Of a stretch of 64,000 nucleotides of DNA, positions 1 to 9,248 are shown in pieces; position 1 is the stretch's first letter, and each line of letters begins with the position of its first letter. Source of the DNA: Actinomadura sp. NAK00032 (GTDB taxonomy: Bacteria; Actinomycetota; Actinomycetes; Streptosporangiales; Streptosporangiaceae); the NCBI RefSeq assembly GCF_013364275.1, contig NZ_CP054932.1, positions 5,890,001-5,954,000 on the forward strand, written 5' to 3'. Below the pieces are notes generated by a model that did not search any database, was not told the DNA's origin, and worked only from the letters and a program-made list of their open reading frames with translations. The position numbers were made by a program, and so were the translations under genes.

Positions 1-785
1 GAGCCCGTCAGCGCGGGCAGGTAGCCGAGCCGGTGGCCGAGCGCGGTCGGGTGGTAGGACGACTCCAGCGGGAACGTCACCGAGTTGAGCCAGTCGTCGC
101 CCGAGCACAGCTCGTGGCCGGCGAACTCGTCCCGGACGTCCGACCAGGTGAACCCGGCGCGCGCCGCCGCCTTGGCGATGACGCCGTCGAGGGTGTCGGC
201 GGCGTCGTTGAGCGCGGTGCGCTTGGCGTTGCTCAGCCCCGCGCACACGCTCACGATCTTGTACAGGCGCGGGTAGCCGAGCACGACCACCCGCGCGGAC
301 GGCGACTTCGCGTCGATCTTGGAGTACAGCGAGTCGAGCCGGCCGGGCAGCGTGTCGCGCATGTAGGTCTCGGCCTGGGCCACCCGGTTCTGGCAGGTCG
401 TGGTCGAGGACAGGACGCAGGTCTGCATGACGTCGGCGAACCCGGCGTCGTTGCCGCCGGCGGTGACGCTGACGAGCGTCGTCGACGCGCTGAGCGCGCC
501 GAGCTGCCCGCTCGCCACGGTCGCGGTCGTCGCCCCCGAGCAGGCCACGAACTTGAACGAGCTCGTCGAGTGCGCCGCCGCCCACAGGTTCGGGTAGGCG
601 TTGGCGCTGCGGTTGCACGATCCGCTCGCCGGATCGTAGTTCCCGGCCCCCGTGCCGGACGAGTAGGAGTCCCCGAGCGCGACGTAGCTGGTCCCGGCCG
701 CCGCGGCGGAACCGGACCACAGCAGTGATGTGGCGGCGAGTGTCACCGCACCGAGAGCGGCCGGACAGGGGCGGGTGAGGCGCAT
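1..785 (-). CDS. Secreted SGNH/GDSL-family esterase, C-terminus cut by window edge
   Basis: Reading leftwards from the ATG at 785, an uninterrupted frame runs off the window edge (about 261 codons seen). The start gives MRLTRPCPAALGAVT, a positively charged then hydrophobic signal peptide ending near SGSAAAA. The mature part begins AGTSYVALGDSYSSGTGAG, the block I GDS motif with the nucleophile serine; block III GGND lies mid-protein, and the block V histidine is in SSYHPTALGH near the edge. Six cysteines are present (CNRS, VACSG, QTCVL, TTCQ, SVCAG, ELCSG), as in disulphide-bonded actinomycete SGNH lipases. The family hydrolyses esters outside the cell; the substrate cannot be told. The remainder should be only a few residues. 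Confidence 0.9.
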   Translation of the reverse strand, partial: MRLTRPCPAALGAVTLAATSLLWSGSAAAAGTSYVALGDSYSSGTGAGNYDPASGSCNRSANAYPNLWAAAHSTSSFKFVACSGATTATVASGQLGALSASTTLVSVTAGGNDAGFADVMQTCVLSSTTTCQNRVAQAETYMRDTLPGRLDSLYSKIDAKSPSARVVVLGYPRLYKIVSVCAGLSNAKRTALNDAADTLDGVIAKAAARAGFTWSDVRDEFAGHELCSGDDWLNSVTFPLESSYHPTALGHRLGYLPALTG

Positions 786-985
786 CTGCACTCCGGAGCG
801 TCGTAACGGATTATGCCGTTCGCCTTATACCCGGCCCGCCATTCTTCCAAGCCCTGAGACTGATCAACACTGTTTGTCAGAATTCGCCGTTGCAATCCGA
901 GATAGCACGAAATTTCCATGCCGACAAGACCAGCATGTGACGACCATTATCCGGCGCTTCCCGGCCGTCTCATCGAGCACAGGAA

Positions 986-2992
986 TCACTTCCGCCCGGC
1001 CGTGCCGTCCGGTCGCCAAGGGCCGGTCGCGACCGGACGTCCGCCGTGGACACGGAGGGTTTCGGCGAACGTCCGCTGCCGTCCCGGGACGCCGTGGACG
1101 AGCATGACCTCGCGCGCGGCGACCTCGTCGGCGATGTCGAGCAGGCCGCGGCGGTCGGCGTGCGCGGAAAGGCGGATCACACCGACGCGGGCGCGCACCG
1201 GAACGGTGATCTCGCGGCCGCGGTCGAGCAGCGGGAAAACGCCGCCCTTTTCCGCGAGGTCCAGCAGCGCCCGGCCCGGCGACTCCTCGTCCTGGTAGCC
1301 GGAGATGAGCAGCGCGCTGCCCGGTTCGGGGAGGATCCGGGCCGCCCACTGGACGGCCGGGCCGCCGGTCAGCATGCCCGACGTGGAGATGACGACGCCG
1401 GTCCGGAAGGCGTCCAGCTCGGCGGGCCGGTCCGCGACCGCGGCGGTGCCCCCGAACACCCGCAGCGCCGGGTCCAGGGAGGCGAACACCGCGGCCAGGT
1501 CGGCGGCCATGCCGTCCACGCGCACCGGCACCTCCGGCAGGTGCCGCCGCAGGGTCAGCGCGACCTCCTGGGCGCGGCCGAGCGCGAACGCGGGGACCAG
1601 CACCCGGCCGCCGCCCCGGTGGACCTCGGCGACCGTCCGCACCAGCTCCTTCGCCCGCAGGTCCCGGTCGTCGTGGTCGTCGGCGCAGCAGGTCGACTCC
1701 AGCACGAGCAGGTCGGCGGACCGGGCGGACTCGGGGACGGCGTAGCCGCCGACCGTCTCCTGCCGGAACCCCGAGATGTCGCCCGTGACGACGACGCGGC
1801 GGTCGCCGGCGCGCACCACGACCCCGGCCGCGCCCAGGATGTGCCCGGCCGGGAACAGCTCGGCGGTCAGCGCGCCGATCCGGCGCGGCACCCCGAACGG
1901 CAGCTCCTCGCGGCGCCGGGACGCCGCCTCGACGTCCGGCGCCCCGTAGAGGACGTCGCCGCCGTCGCCCCACCGGGCCCGGCCGCGCTCCCGCGCCGCG
2001 AGCACCTTGGCGGTGTCGGCCCACATCACCGGCATCAGCGCCGCGGTCTCCGGCGTCGCGAGCACCCGCAGCCCCGGGCGCCGCGCGACCAGGGCGGGCA
2101 CGTAGCCGCAGTGGTCGTTGTGCGCGTGCGTGACGATGACCGCGTCCAGCGGGCCGTCGAGCGCGCGGCCGATGTCGCGCGGCGGACCGGCGCGGTCGCC
2201 GGGCCGCAGCCCCGCGTCGACGAGGATCCGCGTCCCGCCCGCCTCGACGAGCACGCAGGACCCGCCGATGTGGTCGTCGCCGCCGAGCGGGACGACGCGC
2301 AGGTCCAGTTCCGCGGTGACGGCGACCGGCGGCGGCGCCGGATCCACCAGGTCGCGCAGGAACCCGAGCGCCTCCCCCGGCACCGTGCCGCCGCGGCCGG
2401 CCGGGGACCGTTCGAGGACGGCGAGGAGGGCGGCGGCGAGGGCGCGCCGGTCCGTCCAGCGGTGGCGCTCGGTCGCCAGGCGCAGAGCCAGGGCCTCCGC
2501 CTGCTCCGCCCGCTCGGCCAGCGCCTCCCGGGTCGCCGCGAGCCGCTCGGACGCCTCCCGCAGGTCGCTCCGCGCGTACTCCAGCCGGCCCTGCTCGGTC
2601 CTGAGGCGGTCGCGGAGGTGGTCGATGCGGCGGGCGGCGCGCTCGGCGTCCCGGCTCGCGCGTTCGGCCTCCCGCCCGGCGCGCTGGGCGGCCCGGTCGC
2701 GCCGCCTGATCCAGCCCAGCCCGGCCCGGACGACGCCGTCCTCGGGATGCAGCAGGACGGCGGCCAGCGCGCGCGCCTCGTCGCCCGCGCCGGTCAGGTG
2801 CCCGGCGGCCCGGCGGCGCAGCGCCGGGAACCGCTCGACCGCCTCCAGCAGCAGCGGGGTGTGCTCCTCCACCAGCGCGGCGGGGTCGGACGGGAGCCGG
2901 GCGGCGGACGGCCGCTCCAGCACCGCCCGCGCCACCGCGCGCAGCACCGCCATGAGCGCGTCGTCGGTGATGGCGGGCTCGGGGGCGGTCAT
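986..2992 (-). CDS. Beta-CASP/metallo-beta-lactamase nuclease-like protein coupled to the giant ATPase
   Basis: 668 residues. Residues 1 to about 225 are helical, with an Arg/Ala/Glu-rich coiled coil around 110-200. A metallo-beta-lactamase domain follows: HxHxDH as THAHNDHCG near residue 290, the next histidine in PAGHILGAAG and the aspartate in VTGDIS. Beta-CASP motifs come after it: an acidic residue in LLVLESTC, SAHADRRG near 611 and MLVHG. This motif set belongs to the CPSF73/RNase J group of RNA- or DNA-cutting hydrolases, and all metal ligands are present, so activity is likely. The ATG at 2992 overlaps the TGA of the upstream ATPase (ATGA, 4 bp), so the two are co-translated. I infer that it is the effector nuclease of a two-gene module. 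The N-terminal extension is unusual for housekeeping RNase J, which also carries a C-terminal domain missing here. Confidence 0.88.
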   Translation of the reverse strand: MTAPEPAITDDALMAVLRAVARAVLERPSAARLPSDPAALVEEHTPLLLEAVERFPALRRRAAGHLTGAGDEARALAAVLLHPEDGVVRAGLGWIRRRDRAAQRAGREAERASRDAERAARRIDHLRDRLRTEQGRLEYARSDLREASERLAATREALAERAEQAEALALRLATERHRWTDRRALAAALLAVLERSPAGRGGTVPGEALGFLRDLVDPAPPPVAVTAELDLRVVPLGGDDHIGGSCVLVEAGGTRILVDAGLRPGDRAGPPRDIGRALDGPLDAVIVTHAHNDHCGYVPALVARRPGLRVLATPETAALMPVMWADTAKVLAARERGRARWGDGGDVLYGAPDVEAASRRREELPFGVPRRIGALTAELFPAGHILGAAGVVVRAGDRRVVVTGDISGFRQETVGGYAVPESARSADLLVLESTCCADDHDDRDLRAKELVRTVAEVHRGGGRVLVPAFALGRAQEVALTLRRHLPEVPVRVDGMAADLAAVFASLDPALRVFGGTAAVADRPAELDAFRTGVVISTSGMLTGGPAVQWAARILPEPGSALLISGYQDEESPGRALLDLAEKGGVFPLLDRGREITVPVRARVGVIRLSAHADRRGLLDIADEVAAREVMLVHGVPGRQRTFAETLRVHGGRPVATGPWRPDGTAGRK

Positions 2993-5900
2993 CCGGCCGC
3001 CGCCCGCTTGGTCGCGTCGGCGAGGACGGGCTCGCAGCCCAGCCCGTCGTCCACGGGCTCCAGCGCGCCGAGCACGCGCAGTGCCTCCACCAGGTCGGCC
3101 GTCCCGCCGTACCCGTGTTCGCGGCGGTCGGCGGGGGTGAGCCCCGGCGTCTCCTCCTCCTCGTAGAGGGTGAGGAGTGCGGTGAGGTCGGCGGCGGTGC
3201 CGCGGTCGTCGGCCTCGACGAGGACGTGCCACGCGGCGGCGAGGCACGGGTCGGCGCGCACGCCGGTGTCGTCCACGAACGCCGCCGGCCGGGCGCGGAC
3301 CTGCCGCAGCACATTGCCGATCGCCTGGTCGCGGTCGCGTCCGCCGAGGGCGGTCACGACCCGTCCGACGAGCGTGGGCCAGCCGCCGGTGCGGCGCAGG
3401 AGGTCGCGCTGCCCGGCGTCGTCGGGGAAGCCGAGCGAGTCCTCCAGCATCCACTGCCGGATCGCGGGCGGGTCGAACCGCCGCAGCGGCACCAGTTCGA
3501 CGTCGTCGTCGGCCGCGTGCCGGAGCCAGCCGGCGGCGGAGGCGGGGCCGGCGACGAGCACGACCGACAGGGTCCCCTCCCCGGCGGGGTCGGCGACGGC
3601 GTGCCGCGCCTCGGCGAACCGCCGCTCGAACTGCTCGCCGTCGCGCGCCACGTGCAGGTCGACGACGATGACGTCGTGGCCGGGGTGGCGGCGGGCGCGC
3701 AGCACCGCGCTGTCGAAGGTGCCCTCTCCCGGCCGGACGACCCGGATCTCCAGGTCCGGCCGGTCGGACGGCATCGCCTGCAGCGACGCCGCCACCCGCT
3801 CGGCGTGCAGCGCCGCCGACCCGGCCACCACGTGCACCAGCCGCCCGGGCCGCAGCAGCCCGGTGATCTGCCCGATGCTGAGCGGCGCCCGGTCCGGCCC
3901 GTCCAGGTGCGGCATCCGGTAGGAGTGCGCGTCGAACTCGTCCGGGCCGTCGAAGTCGGCGGCGCCCTCCAGGACGCTCTCGATCTCCCGGACGCCGCCG
4001 AGCAGCCGCAGCACGTGCGGGGTGCGCAGCCGGTACCGGCCCTCGTCCACGCCGAGGACGCCGAGGTTGACGCACTCGGCGAGCAGGCTGCGGAAGTCGT
4101 CGCCGCTGCAGTTCTCGAACCCGCGCTCCCACCAGTACCGGCACTCCTCCCGCAGCTGCCGGACGGTGAGGGCCTCGTCGGCGCCGCCTTCGAGTGCGTG
4201 CAGCGCCACCGTGTAGGCGATGACCTTGTACCGCTTGTCGAGGGTGAGGGTGTAGTCGAAGCGCTGCTGGAAGCCCTCGACCAGGTTCTGGTCGCGCCAC
4301 ACCTCGGCGACGTCCTGCGCGGTGACCGTGTACGGGAGGGGGCGCGGGGCGTCCCGCAGCAGCGCGAGCAGCTTCCCGGCGAACAGCTGGACGAGCGCCG
4401 GGGCGTTGTTGGCCTCGGCGATCACCCGCGCGGCGAGCGTCTCGGGGAAGGTGAACCCGAGCGTGGCCAGCGGCCGCACCAGCAGGTCGAACGCGTCCTG
4501 GGGGTCCAGCGGGCCGACCGCGATCGGCTCGCCGAGCTGCGCGAGCGGCTGGTTGGGCAGGCCGTGGAACCGCGCGGTCTGGTGCAGGCCCGCCCACACC
4601 ACCTTCACGCGGCGGCCGGTGTCCTCCATCAGGGCGCGCAGCGCGGTGACGTCCTCGAAGCGGCCCCGCTCGGCGTCGCGGTTGAGGAAGGCGTCGGCCT
4701 CGTCCAGCAGGATCAGCAGCTGCCGGTTCCGGTCGGCGTCCGCCCACGCGCGGACCGCGTCGAGCACCTGGTCGCGGCCGGTCAGCCCGGCCCGCACCAC
4801 GCCGGCCTTGGCGAGCTTGTCGCCGAGGATCGGCCACAGCGACATCGAGCGGACCTTCCCGACCGTCTGGATCGTCTCGAAGATCACCGTCCGGTTCGGG
4901 TCGGCGGCCAGGTCGCGCTCGGCCTTGCGCAGCAGCGCCGACTTGCCGAGCTGCCGCCCGCCGAACACGAACGAGGGGCCCCGCCGGTCGGTGACCTGGC
5001 GCAGCTGCTCGGACCGCCCGTAGAACATCTCCTCCGGGACGCCGCCGATCGGCGCGTAGGGGTCGGTGGCGGTGAACGGCGCCATCAGCGCGACCGCGAC
5101 CGACCAGTCCTGCGGCCGGCACGCCAGGTACCCGATCGCGGCGTCGTCCAGGACGCCGGCGACCGGCGCCGGCCGCTTGCGGGCGGCCTGCCCGAGCTGC
5201 GCGCGGTCGTCGGCCGACAGGACCCCGAAGTACAGCACCAGCACGGTCTCGCCCTCGGGCTGCCCGCCCAGCAGGTCGACGAGCTGCTGCGGGCCGGGCC
5301 GCCCCCAGTGCAGCAGCAGCCGCAGCCGCCCGCCGGACGGGCTCTTCTGCGACCCGAACGCCGGCAGCAGCGCCCCGCCCACCGACCCGACGTGCCGGAC
5401 GCCGTCGAGCACGATCCACATCCGGTCCGGGCCCTGGTCGGCCTCGCCCTGCGTGCCCTCCAGCCCGACCATCTTCAGGATCGCGTCGATCAGCGAGCGC
5501 AGGTTCCCCGGCGTCTTGCTGCGGCCGTCGCGCAGGTTCAGCCACTTGCGCAGCCCCTCCCCCGCCACCCGGCGGGACGCCTCGCGCATCGGCGGGATGT
5601 CGAGGCCGGCGCCGGCCAGCAGGACCTCCAGCTGCGGGTCGGCGACGTCCCGCCCGGCGATCAGGGCGTCCTTCAGCGCCTCGATGTACCCGCTGGTCTC
5701 CTGCTTGCGGGCGCGTTTCCCGGTCTGCCGGGAGTGCCGGTGGAAGACGTCGGGGAACGCCGGGTAGAAGCGTTCGAAGTCGGGGTTGTCGGCCTTCTCT
5801 GGAAGCTGCTTGCCGGCCTTGAGCTGCGCGATGAACTCGCGGGCGGTCGTCAGGTCGCGGCTCTCGATGTGGCCTTCGACGCGCCGCACGTCCGCCGCGC

Positions 5901-8900
5901 GCAGGTCTCCGGACTCCCGCGCCTCGGCGAGCAGCTCGCGTGCGGCCTGGACGCTCGTCTCGCACCAGCTCTCCAGCCGGGCGTGCAGCGCGTCGAGTTC
6001 GCGCCCGATCCGGTCGAAGTCGCTCCGGCCGGCCGCGCCGAGGAGCCGGACCGCCTCCTCGGCCTCGCGTTCCTCGCCCTCGCCGAGCAGCCCGTCCCGC
6101 CGCGACATCGCGATCAGGTCGCGGAGCCGCTCGACGCGCTGGTCCCGGGCGGCGCGGGCGTCCCGGACCAGGTCGTCCCGGCGGGCCCGCAGCCGCGCGG
6201 CGGCCTGCGCGTCGACCGCCTCCAGGACGGACACGACCGTCGCCGTGCCCTCGTGGTCGAGCCGCGCGGCCCGCGCCTGGAACACCTCGGTCCAGTCGGG
6301 CGGGCCGGCGTGCGCGACGGAGACGAGGTCGGCCAGGGCGATGTCGCCGGTGGGCTGGAGGGTGCGCGGGTCCAGGGTGAGGCCGGCGGCGGGCAGCAGG
6401 TCCCGGTTGAGGACGCGCGCGGCCGGCGGCTCGGACTCGGGCGGCCGCTCCCCGTCCAGCAGGGTGAACGCGCCGTCGAGCAGGTGGCGGGCGGCGGCGA
6501 CGGCCTCCTCGCCCGCGGTGCCCGCCAGCGCGGCCAGCGCCGCGCCGACCTCCGCGCGCCGCCCCGTGACGGCGTCCCGCAGCTGCCGCAGCGGCCCCGC
6601 CCGCCAGTCGCGGTCACCGGACGCGGCGTCCTCGTGCTCCTTCACCGCCGCCGCCCACCGCCCGGCGGCTCCGACCGCGTCGTCGATCCGCTCGTGCAGC
6701 TTCCGCCGCGCGCCCGCGATGATCGGCTTGCCCTTCTTCGGGCCGTTGACACGGCGGTCGGTGTCCTCGATGAGGCGCTCGATCGCCGTGCCGCCGCGCA
6801 GCCGGACCACCTCGGCCGCCACCTCGTCCGCCCGCGCCGCGTCGTCCTCGGCGGCGGGCCGCAGCAGCCGGCGGATCTCCCCGTCCGCCAGCAGCAGCGC
6901 CTTCCACACCTCCGTCGCACGGGCCAGCTTGATCGTGCGGCGCGGTGCCTCCTCCAGCAGCCGCGCCGCCTCCTTGGACGCGTCCTCGCGCGCCTGCGCG
7001 AGCCTCGCCGCACCCCGGATCCAGCCGTCCATGCCCGGGCTCAGGTACACCCCGGACCGCGCCGCCTGCGCGAACGCCTCCCCGCACTCCCGCAGGACCG
7101 CCTGCCCCGACACCACGACGTTCAGGGACTCCGTCAGCCGCGCCGTCTCCGGATACACCAGGCCCGCCCTGATCGCCGCCGCCCACGCCAGCACCGCCCC
7201 CGCCGGGTCGTCAGCCAGCGCCTTGGCGTCCAGCGCGCGGGCCGCGGCGGCGAACTCGGCCGACAGCGGCCCGGCGAACACCCCCATCTCCGGCGCGAGC
7301 GCCGCGCACCGGCGGGCGTCGACCTCGGCGTCCGGACGCCCGGCCGCCTTGCGCAGCCAGCCCGCGAGCCCGAACCGCCGGGTGCGCAGCGCGGCGGCCT
7401 CGGCCTCGGCCAGCCCGTCCGCGAGCCCGGGCTCCGGAGGCGCCTCGGGCTCGGCCGGCGGCGGTGCCGCCTGCTCGCGGCGGCGCCTGACCCGCGTGCC
7501 GGACGGCTCAGGCCGCGGGGCGACCGCTCCTTCCAGGTACGCGTCGAGGGCGGTCAGCTCGGGATCGTCCGCCCGGACGGCCGCGGTCTCGGGCGCCGGC
7601 CGGGGAGCGGGCACGACCGGCGGCTCAAGGTCGTCGGGCGCACCGGCGACCACCACCGGGGCGGACGGCTCAGGCTCCTCAGGGCCGTCGGGCTCGCCGG
7701 CGTTCACCACCAGGGCGGGCGGAGCCGGCGGAGCGGATGGAGCCGGCGGCTCCTCGGTCGCGATCGCGAGCTGCCCCATCAGCGCGCGGTCGACGAGCTC
7801 CACCCAGCGCTCCGGCAGCGCCGCGCGCGCCCGCTTCGCCAGGGCGGGGGCGCGCGACCGGTCGTCCGCGCAGGCCTCGATGAGCTCGGCGAAGGCCGCC
7901 AGCCCGTCGCCGCCGCCGGCCGCGGACTCCCGCACCTCCGCCAGCAGGCCGGCCACGGTGTCGGGACCTTCGATGCGCCGCAGGGCGCTCACCCGGCCGT
8001 CCCTGCGGCCCGCCTCCAGCGCGGCCTGGACCGCGCTCGCCAGCTCGTCGAGCCCGTCCGGCCGCCCGTCCGGCAGGAGCCGCGTGGCGAGCCCGTCGAA
8101 GGCGGCGGCGACGAGCTGGACGCTCACCACATCGCCGTCCTCGGGACGCCGCCCGTCCCGCAACCGCCCGGCGACGCGGTCCGCCGCGTCGGCCGCGCTC
8201 GCGAACCGTCCGCGCAGCTCGTCCAGCTCGACGGCGAGCTGCTCCGGCTCGGGCACGGACTCCAGTTCCCCGGCGGCGACGGCCCGCAGCTCCAGCACAT
8301 CGGCGGGCCGTTCGGGCAGCCCGGGATGCTGCTCGCGGAGCGCGTCCCACTTGTCCCGGGCTCCGGGCATCCGCTCCACCGGTTCGGCCGCCAGCAGGCC
8401 GAGCGCCACCACCGCGAGCGGACGGTCCTCCACGAGGACCCGCACCAGCCCCCAGCGCAGGAACGCGACCGGGACGTCCCATGCCAGCAGGATGCGCAGC
8501 CCCGGAGCACGCTCCAGCACGTCCCCCGCCGTGGCCGCGCCGAGCAGCTCGACGCAGTCGTCGCGGCCGAACTCGTCGGCGTTCCGGAAGCCCTGCGTGA
8601 AGACTCCGCCGAGGAGGGCCCGCAGGCGGCCGCTGCGCCTCCGGTCGCCATGGCGCATGGTGCGCAGCACCAGCTCGGGCGCCCCGGCGGGCATCTTCTT
8701 CGCCCCGCCGAGGCGCACCACGTCGAGGACGGCCCGCTGCAGCTCGGGCGGCACGAGCCGCAGGACCTCCCGTACGTCCTCGGCCGACACCGCCGCCAGC
8801 GCCGCGTCTTCGAGCCCGGTCAGGTCACCGACCAGTTCGCCCAGAACGCCGAAAGGCGCGGCCCCTTCGTGGCACCCTTCGCACCGAGACCCATGCCCCA

Positions 8901-8901
8901 T
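2989..8901 (-). CDS. Giant (1,970 aa) STAND/AAA-like P-loop ATPase
   Basis: ATG at 8901 with a GAGAGG ribosome site upstream. The first ~650 residues are helical, starting with a short CEGCHE cysteine/histidine motif; a Pro/Ala-rich linker lies near 390-490. Coiled-coil segments follow to about 1,100. An uncharacterised alpha/beta region (about 1,170-1,290, DGVRHVGSVGG to LACRPQDW) precedes the ATPase core, which begins FYGRSEQL. Walker A is GGRQLGKSALL (near 1,317) and Walker B is LLILLDEADAFL (near 1,397); a winged-helix-like segment and a C-terminal region with a second hydrolase-like fold follow. The architecture resembles STAND sensors that switch on an effector after ligand binding. The downstream gene, overlapping by 4 bp, encodes a beta-CASP nuclease, the probable effector. 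I do not recognise a named family for the whole protein, and the defence role is inference. Confidence 0.8.
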   Translation of the reverse strand: MGHGSRCEGCHEGAAPFGVLGELVGDLTGLEDAALAAVSAEDVREVLRLVPPELQRAVLDVVRLGGAKKMPAGAPELVLRTMRHGDRRRSGRLRALLGGVFTQGFRNADEFGRDDCVELLGAATAGDVLERAPGLRILLAWDVPVAFLRWGLVRVLVEDRPLAVVALGLLAAEPVERMPGARDKWDALREQHPGLPERPADVLELRAVAAGELESVPEPEQLAVELDELRGRFASAADAADRVAGRLRDGRRPEDGDVVSVQLVAAAFDGLATRLLPDGRPDGLDELASAVQAALEAGRRDGRVSALRRIEGPDTVAGLLAEVRESAAGGGDGLAAFAELIEACADDRSRAPALAKRARAALPERWVELVDRALMGQLAIATEEPPAPSAPPAPPALVVNAGEPDGPEEPEPSAPVVVAGAPDDLEPPVVPAPRPAPETAAVRADDPELTALDAYLEGAVAPRPEPSGTRVRRRREQAAPPPAEPEAPPEPGLADGLAEAEAAALRTRRFGLAGWLRKAAGRPDAEVDARRCAALAPEMGVFAGPLSAEFAAAARALDAKALADDPAGAVLAWAAAIRAGLVYPETARLTESLNVVVSGQAVLRECGEAFAQAARSGVYLSPGMDGWIRGAARLAQAREDASKEAARLLEEAPRRTIKLARATEVWKALLLADGEIRRLLRPAAEDDAARADEVAAEVVRLRGGTAIERLIEDTDRRVNGPKKGKPIIAGARRKLHERIDDAVGAAGRWAAAVKEHEDAASGDRDWRAGPLRQLRDAVTGRRAEVGAALAALAGTAGEEAVAAARHLLDGAFTLLDGERPPESEPPAARVLNRDLLPAAGLTLDPRTLQPTGDIALADLVSVAHAGPPDWTEVFQARAARLDHEGTATVVSVLEAVDAQAAARLRARRDDLVRDARAARDQRVERLRDLIAMSRRDGLLGEGEEREAEEAVRLLGAAGRSDFDRIGRELDALHARLESWCETSVQAARELLAEARESGDLRAADVRRVEGHIESRDLTTAREFIAQLKAGKQLPEKADNPDFERFYPAFPDVFHRHSRQTGKRARKQETSGYIEALKDALIAGRDVADPQLEVLLAGAGLDIPPMREASRRVAGEGLRKWLNLRDGRSKTPGNLRSLIDAILKMVGLEGTQGEADQGPDRMWIVLDGVRHVGSVGGALLPAFGSQKSPSGGRLRLLLHWGRPGPQQLVDLLGGQPEGETVLVLYFGVLSADDRAQLGQAARKRPAPVAGVLDDAAIGYLACRPQDWSVAVALMAPFTATDPYAPIGGVPEEMFYGRSEQLRQVTDRRGPSFVFGGRQLGKSALLRKAERDLAADPNRTVIFETIQTVGKVRSMSLWPILGDKLAKAGVVRAGLTGRDQVLDAVRAWADADRNRQLLILLDEADAFLNRDAERGRFEDVTALRALMEDTGRRVKVVWAGLHQTARFHGLPNQPLAQLGEPIAVGPLDPQDAFDLLVRPLATLGFTFPETLAARVIAEANNAPALVQLFAGKLLALLRDAPRPLPYTVTAQDVAEVWRDQNLVEGFQQRFDYTLTLDKRYKVIAYTVALHALEGGADEALTVRQLREECRYWWERGFENCSGDDFRSLLAECVNLGVLGVDEGRYRLRTPHVLRLLGGVREIESVLEGAADFDGPDEFDAHSYRMPHLDGPDRAPLSIGQITGLLRPGRLVHVVAGSAALHAERVAASLQAMPSDRPDLEIRVVRPGEGTFDSAVLRARRHPGHDVIVVDLHVARDGEQFERRFAEARHAVADPAGEGTLSVVLVAGPASAAGWLRHAADDDVELVPLRRFDPPAIRQWMLEDSLGFPDDAGQRDLLRRTGGWPTLVGRVVTALGGRDRDQAIGNVLRQVRARPAAFVDDTGVRADPCLAAAWHVLVEADDRGTAADLTALLTLYEEEETPGLTPADRREHGYGGTADLVEALRVLGALEPVDDGLGCEPVLADATKRAAAG

Positions 8902-9000
8902 GTCGTCCGCCTCTCACCGTGTGCGACTCACCGTGTGCGACCACCCGACGACAAAGGTAACGCGCTCCTCAAGCGCACATCATCAAAACGCAAAGATCAT

Positions 9001-9015
9001 GTTGATTGAGTTCAC
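9001..9015 (+). promoter_or_regulatory. Shared 15-bp motif, copy 1 (GTTGATTGAGTTCAC)
   Basis: Identical over all 15 bases to the copy at 46823 and one base different from the copy at 9180. It lies 100 bp upstream of the giant ATPase start, inside the divergent intergenic region. It contains a loose TGA-N6-TCA symmetry. It is probably a regulator-binding site or a -35-like element. Confidence 0.55.
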
Positions 9016-9179
9016 GGCGATCACACTGTCCGTTCGCCGCCATCTCCCCCTCGACCAGCGAGAGCACCTCACGCAGCGGTCCCGCGGCCAGTAACGGCCA
9101 CACGCCGAGAAATCCCACTTTGTCGCATCCTTAACCTGCGACCGGCTCTCCCGTCCCCGCCATCGGTGCTACTGTGCGC

Positions 9180-9194
9180 GTTGATCGAGTTCAC
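9180..9194 (+). promoter_or_regulatory. Shared 15-bp motif, copy 2 (GTTGATCGAGTTCAC)
   Basis: Ends 54 bp before the ATG of the GmrSD-like gene. A TACTGT hexamer (9170-9175) precedes it, so it would overlap the transcription start if that hexamer is the -10 box, a typical operator position. Confidence 0.55.
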
Positions 9195-9248
9195 GCAGGG
9201 CGCCGCACGGGCCCACCGCGCCTCCGCCGCCTCGGGAAGGTCCGCTCC

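Larger units (their letters stand above)
8902..9248. other. Divergent promoter region between the giant ATPase and the GmrSD-like gene
   Basis: 347 bp without a gene. It holds two + strand copies of the GTTGAT-type 15-bp motif (9001-9015 and 9180-9194). The second lies just downstream of a TACTGT hexamer at 9170-9175, which could be a -10 box, so the motif would sit near the transcription start. The region also contains an A/T-rich patch at 8980-9005. Both neighbouring genes start from this region. Confidence 0.6.

Noticed and set aside
3115..9009. Very long open frame on the + strand opposite the giant ATPase
   Set aside because: It mirrors the GC-rich codon pattern of the ATPase on the other strand, has no recognisable domains and no ribosome site; the minus-strand gene has clear motifs.
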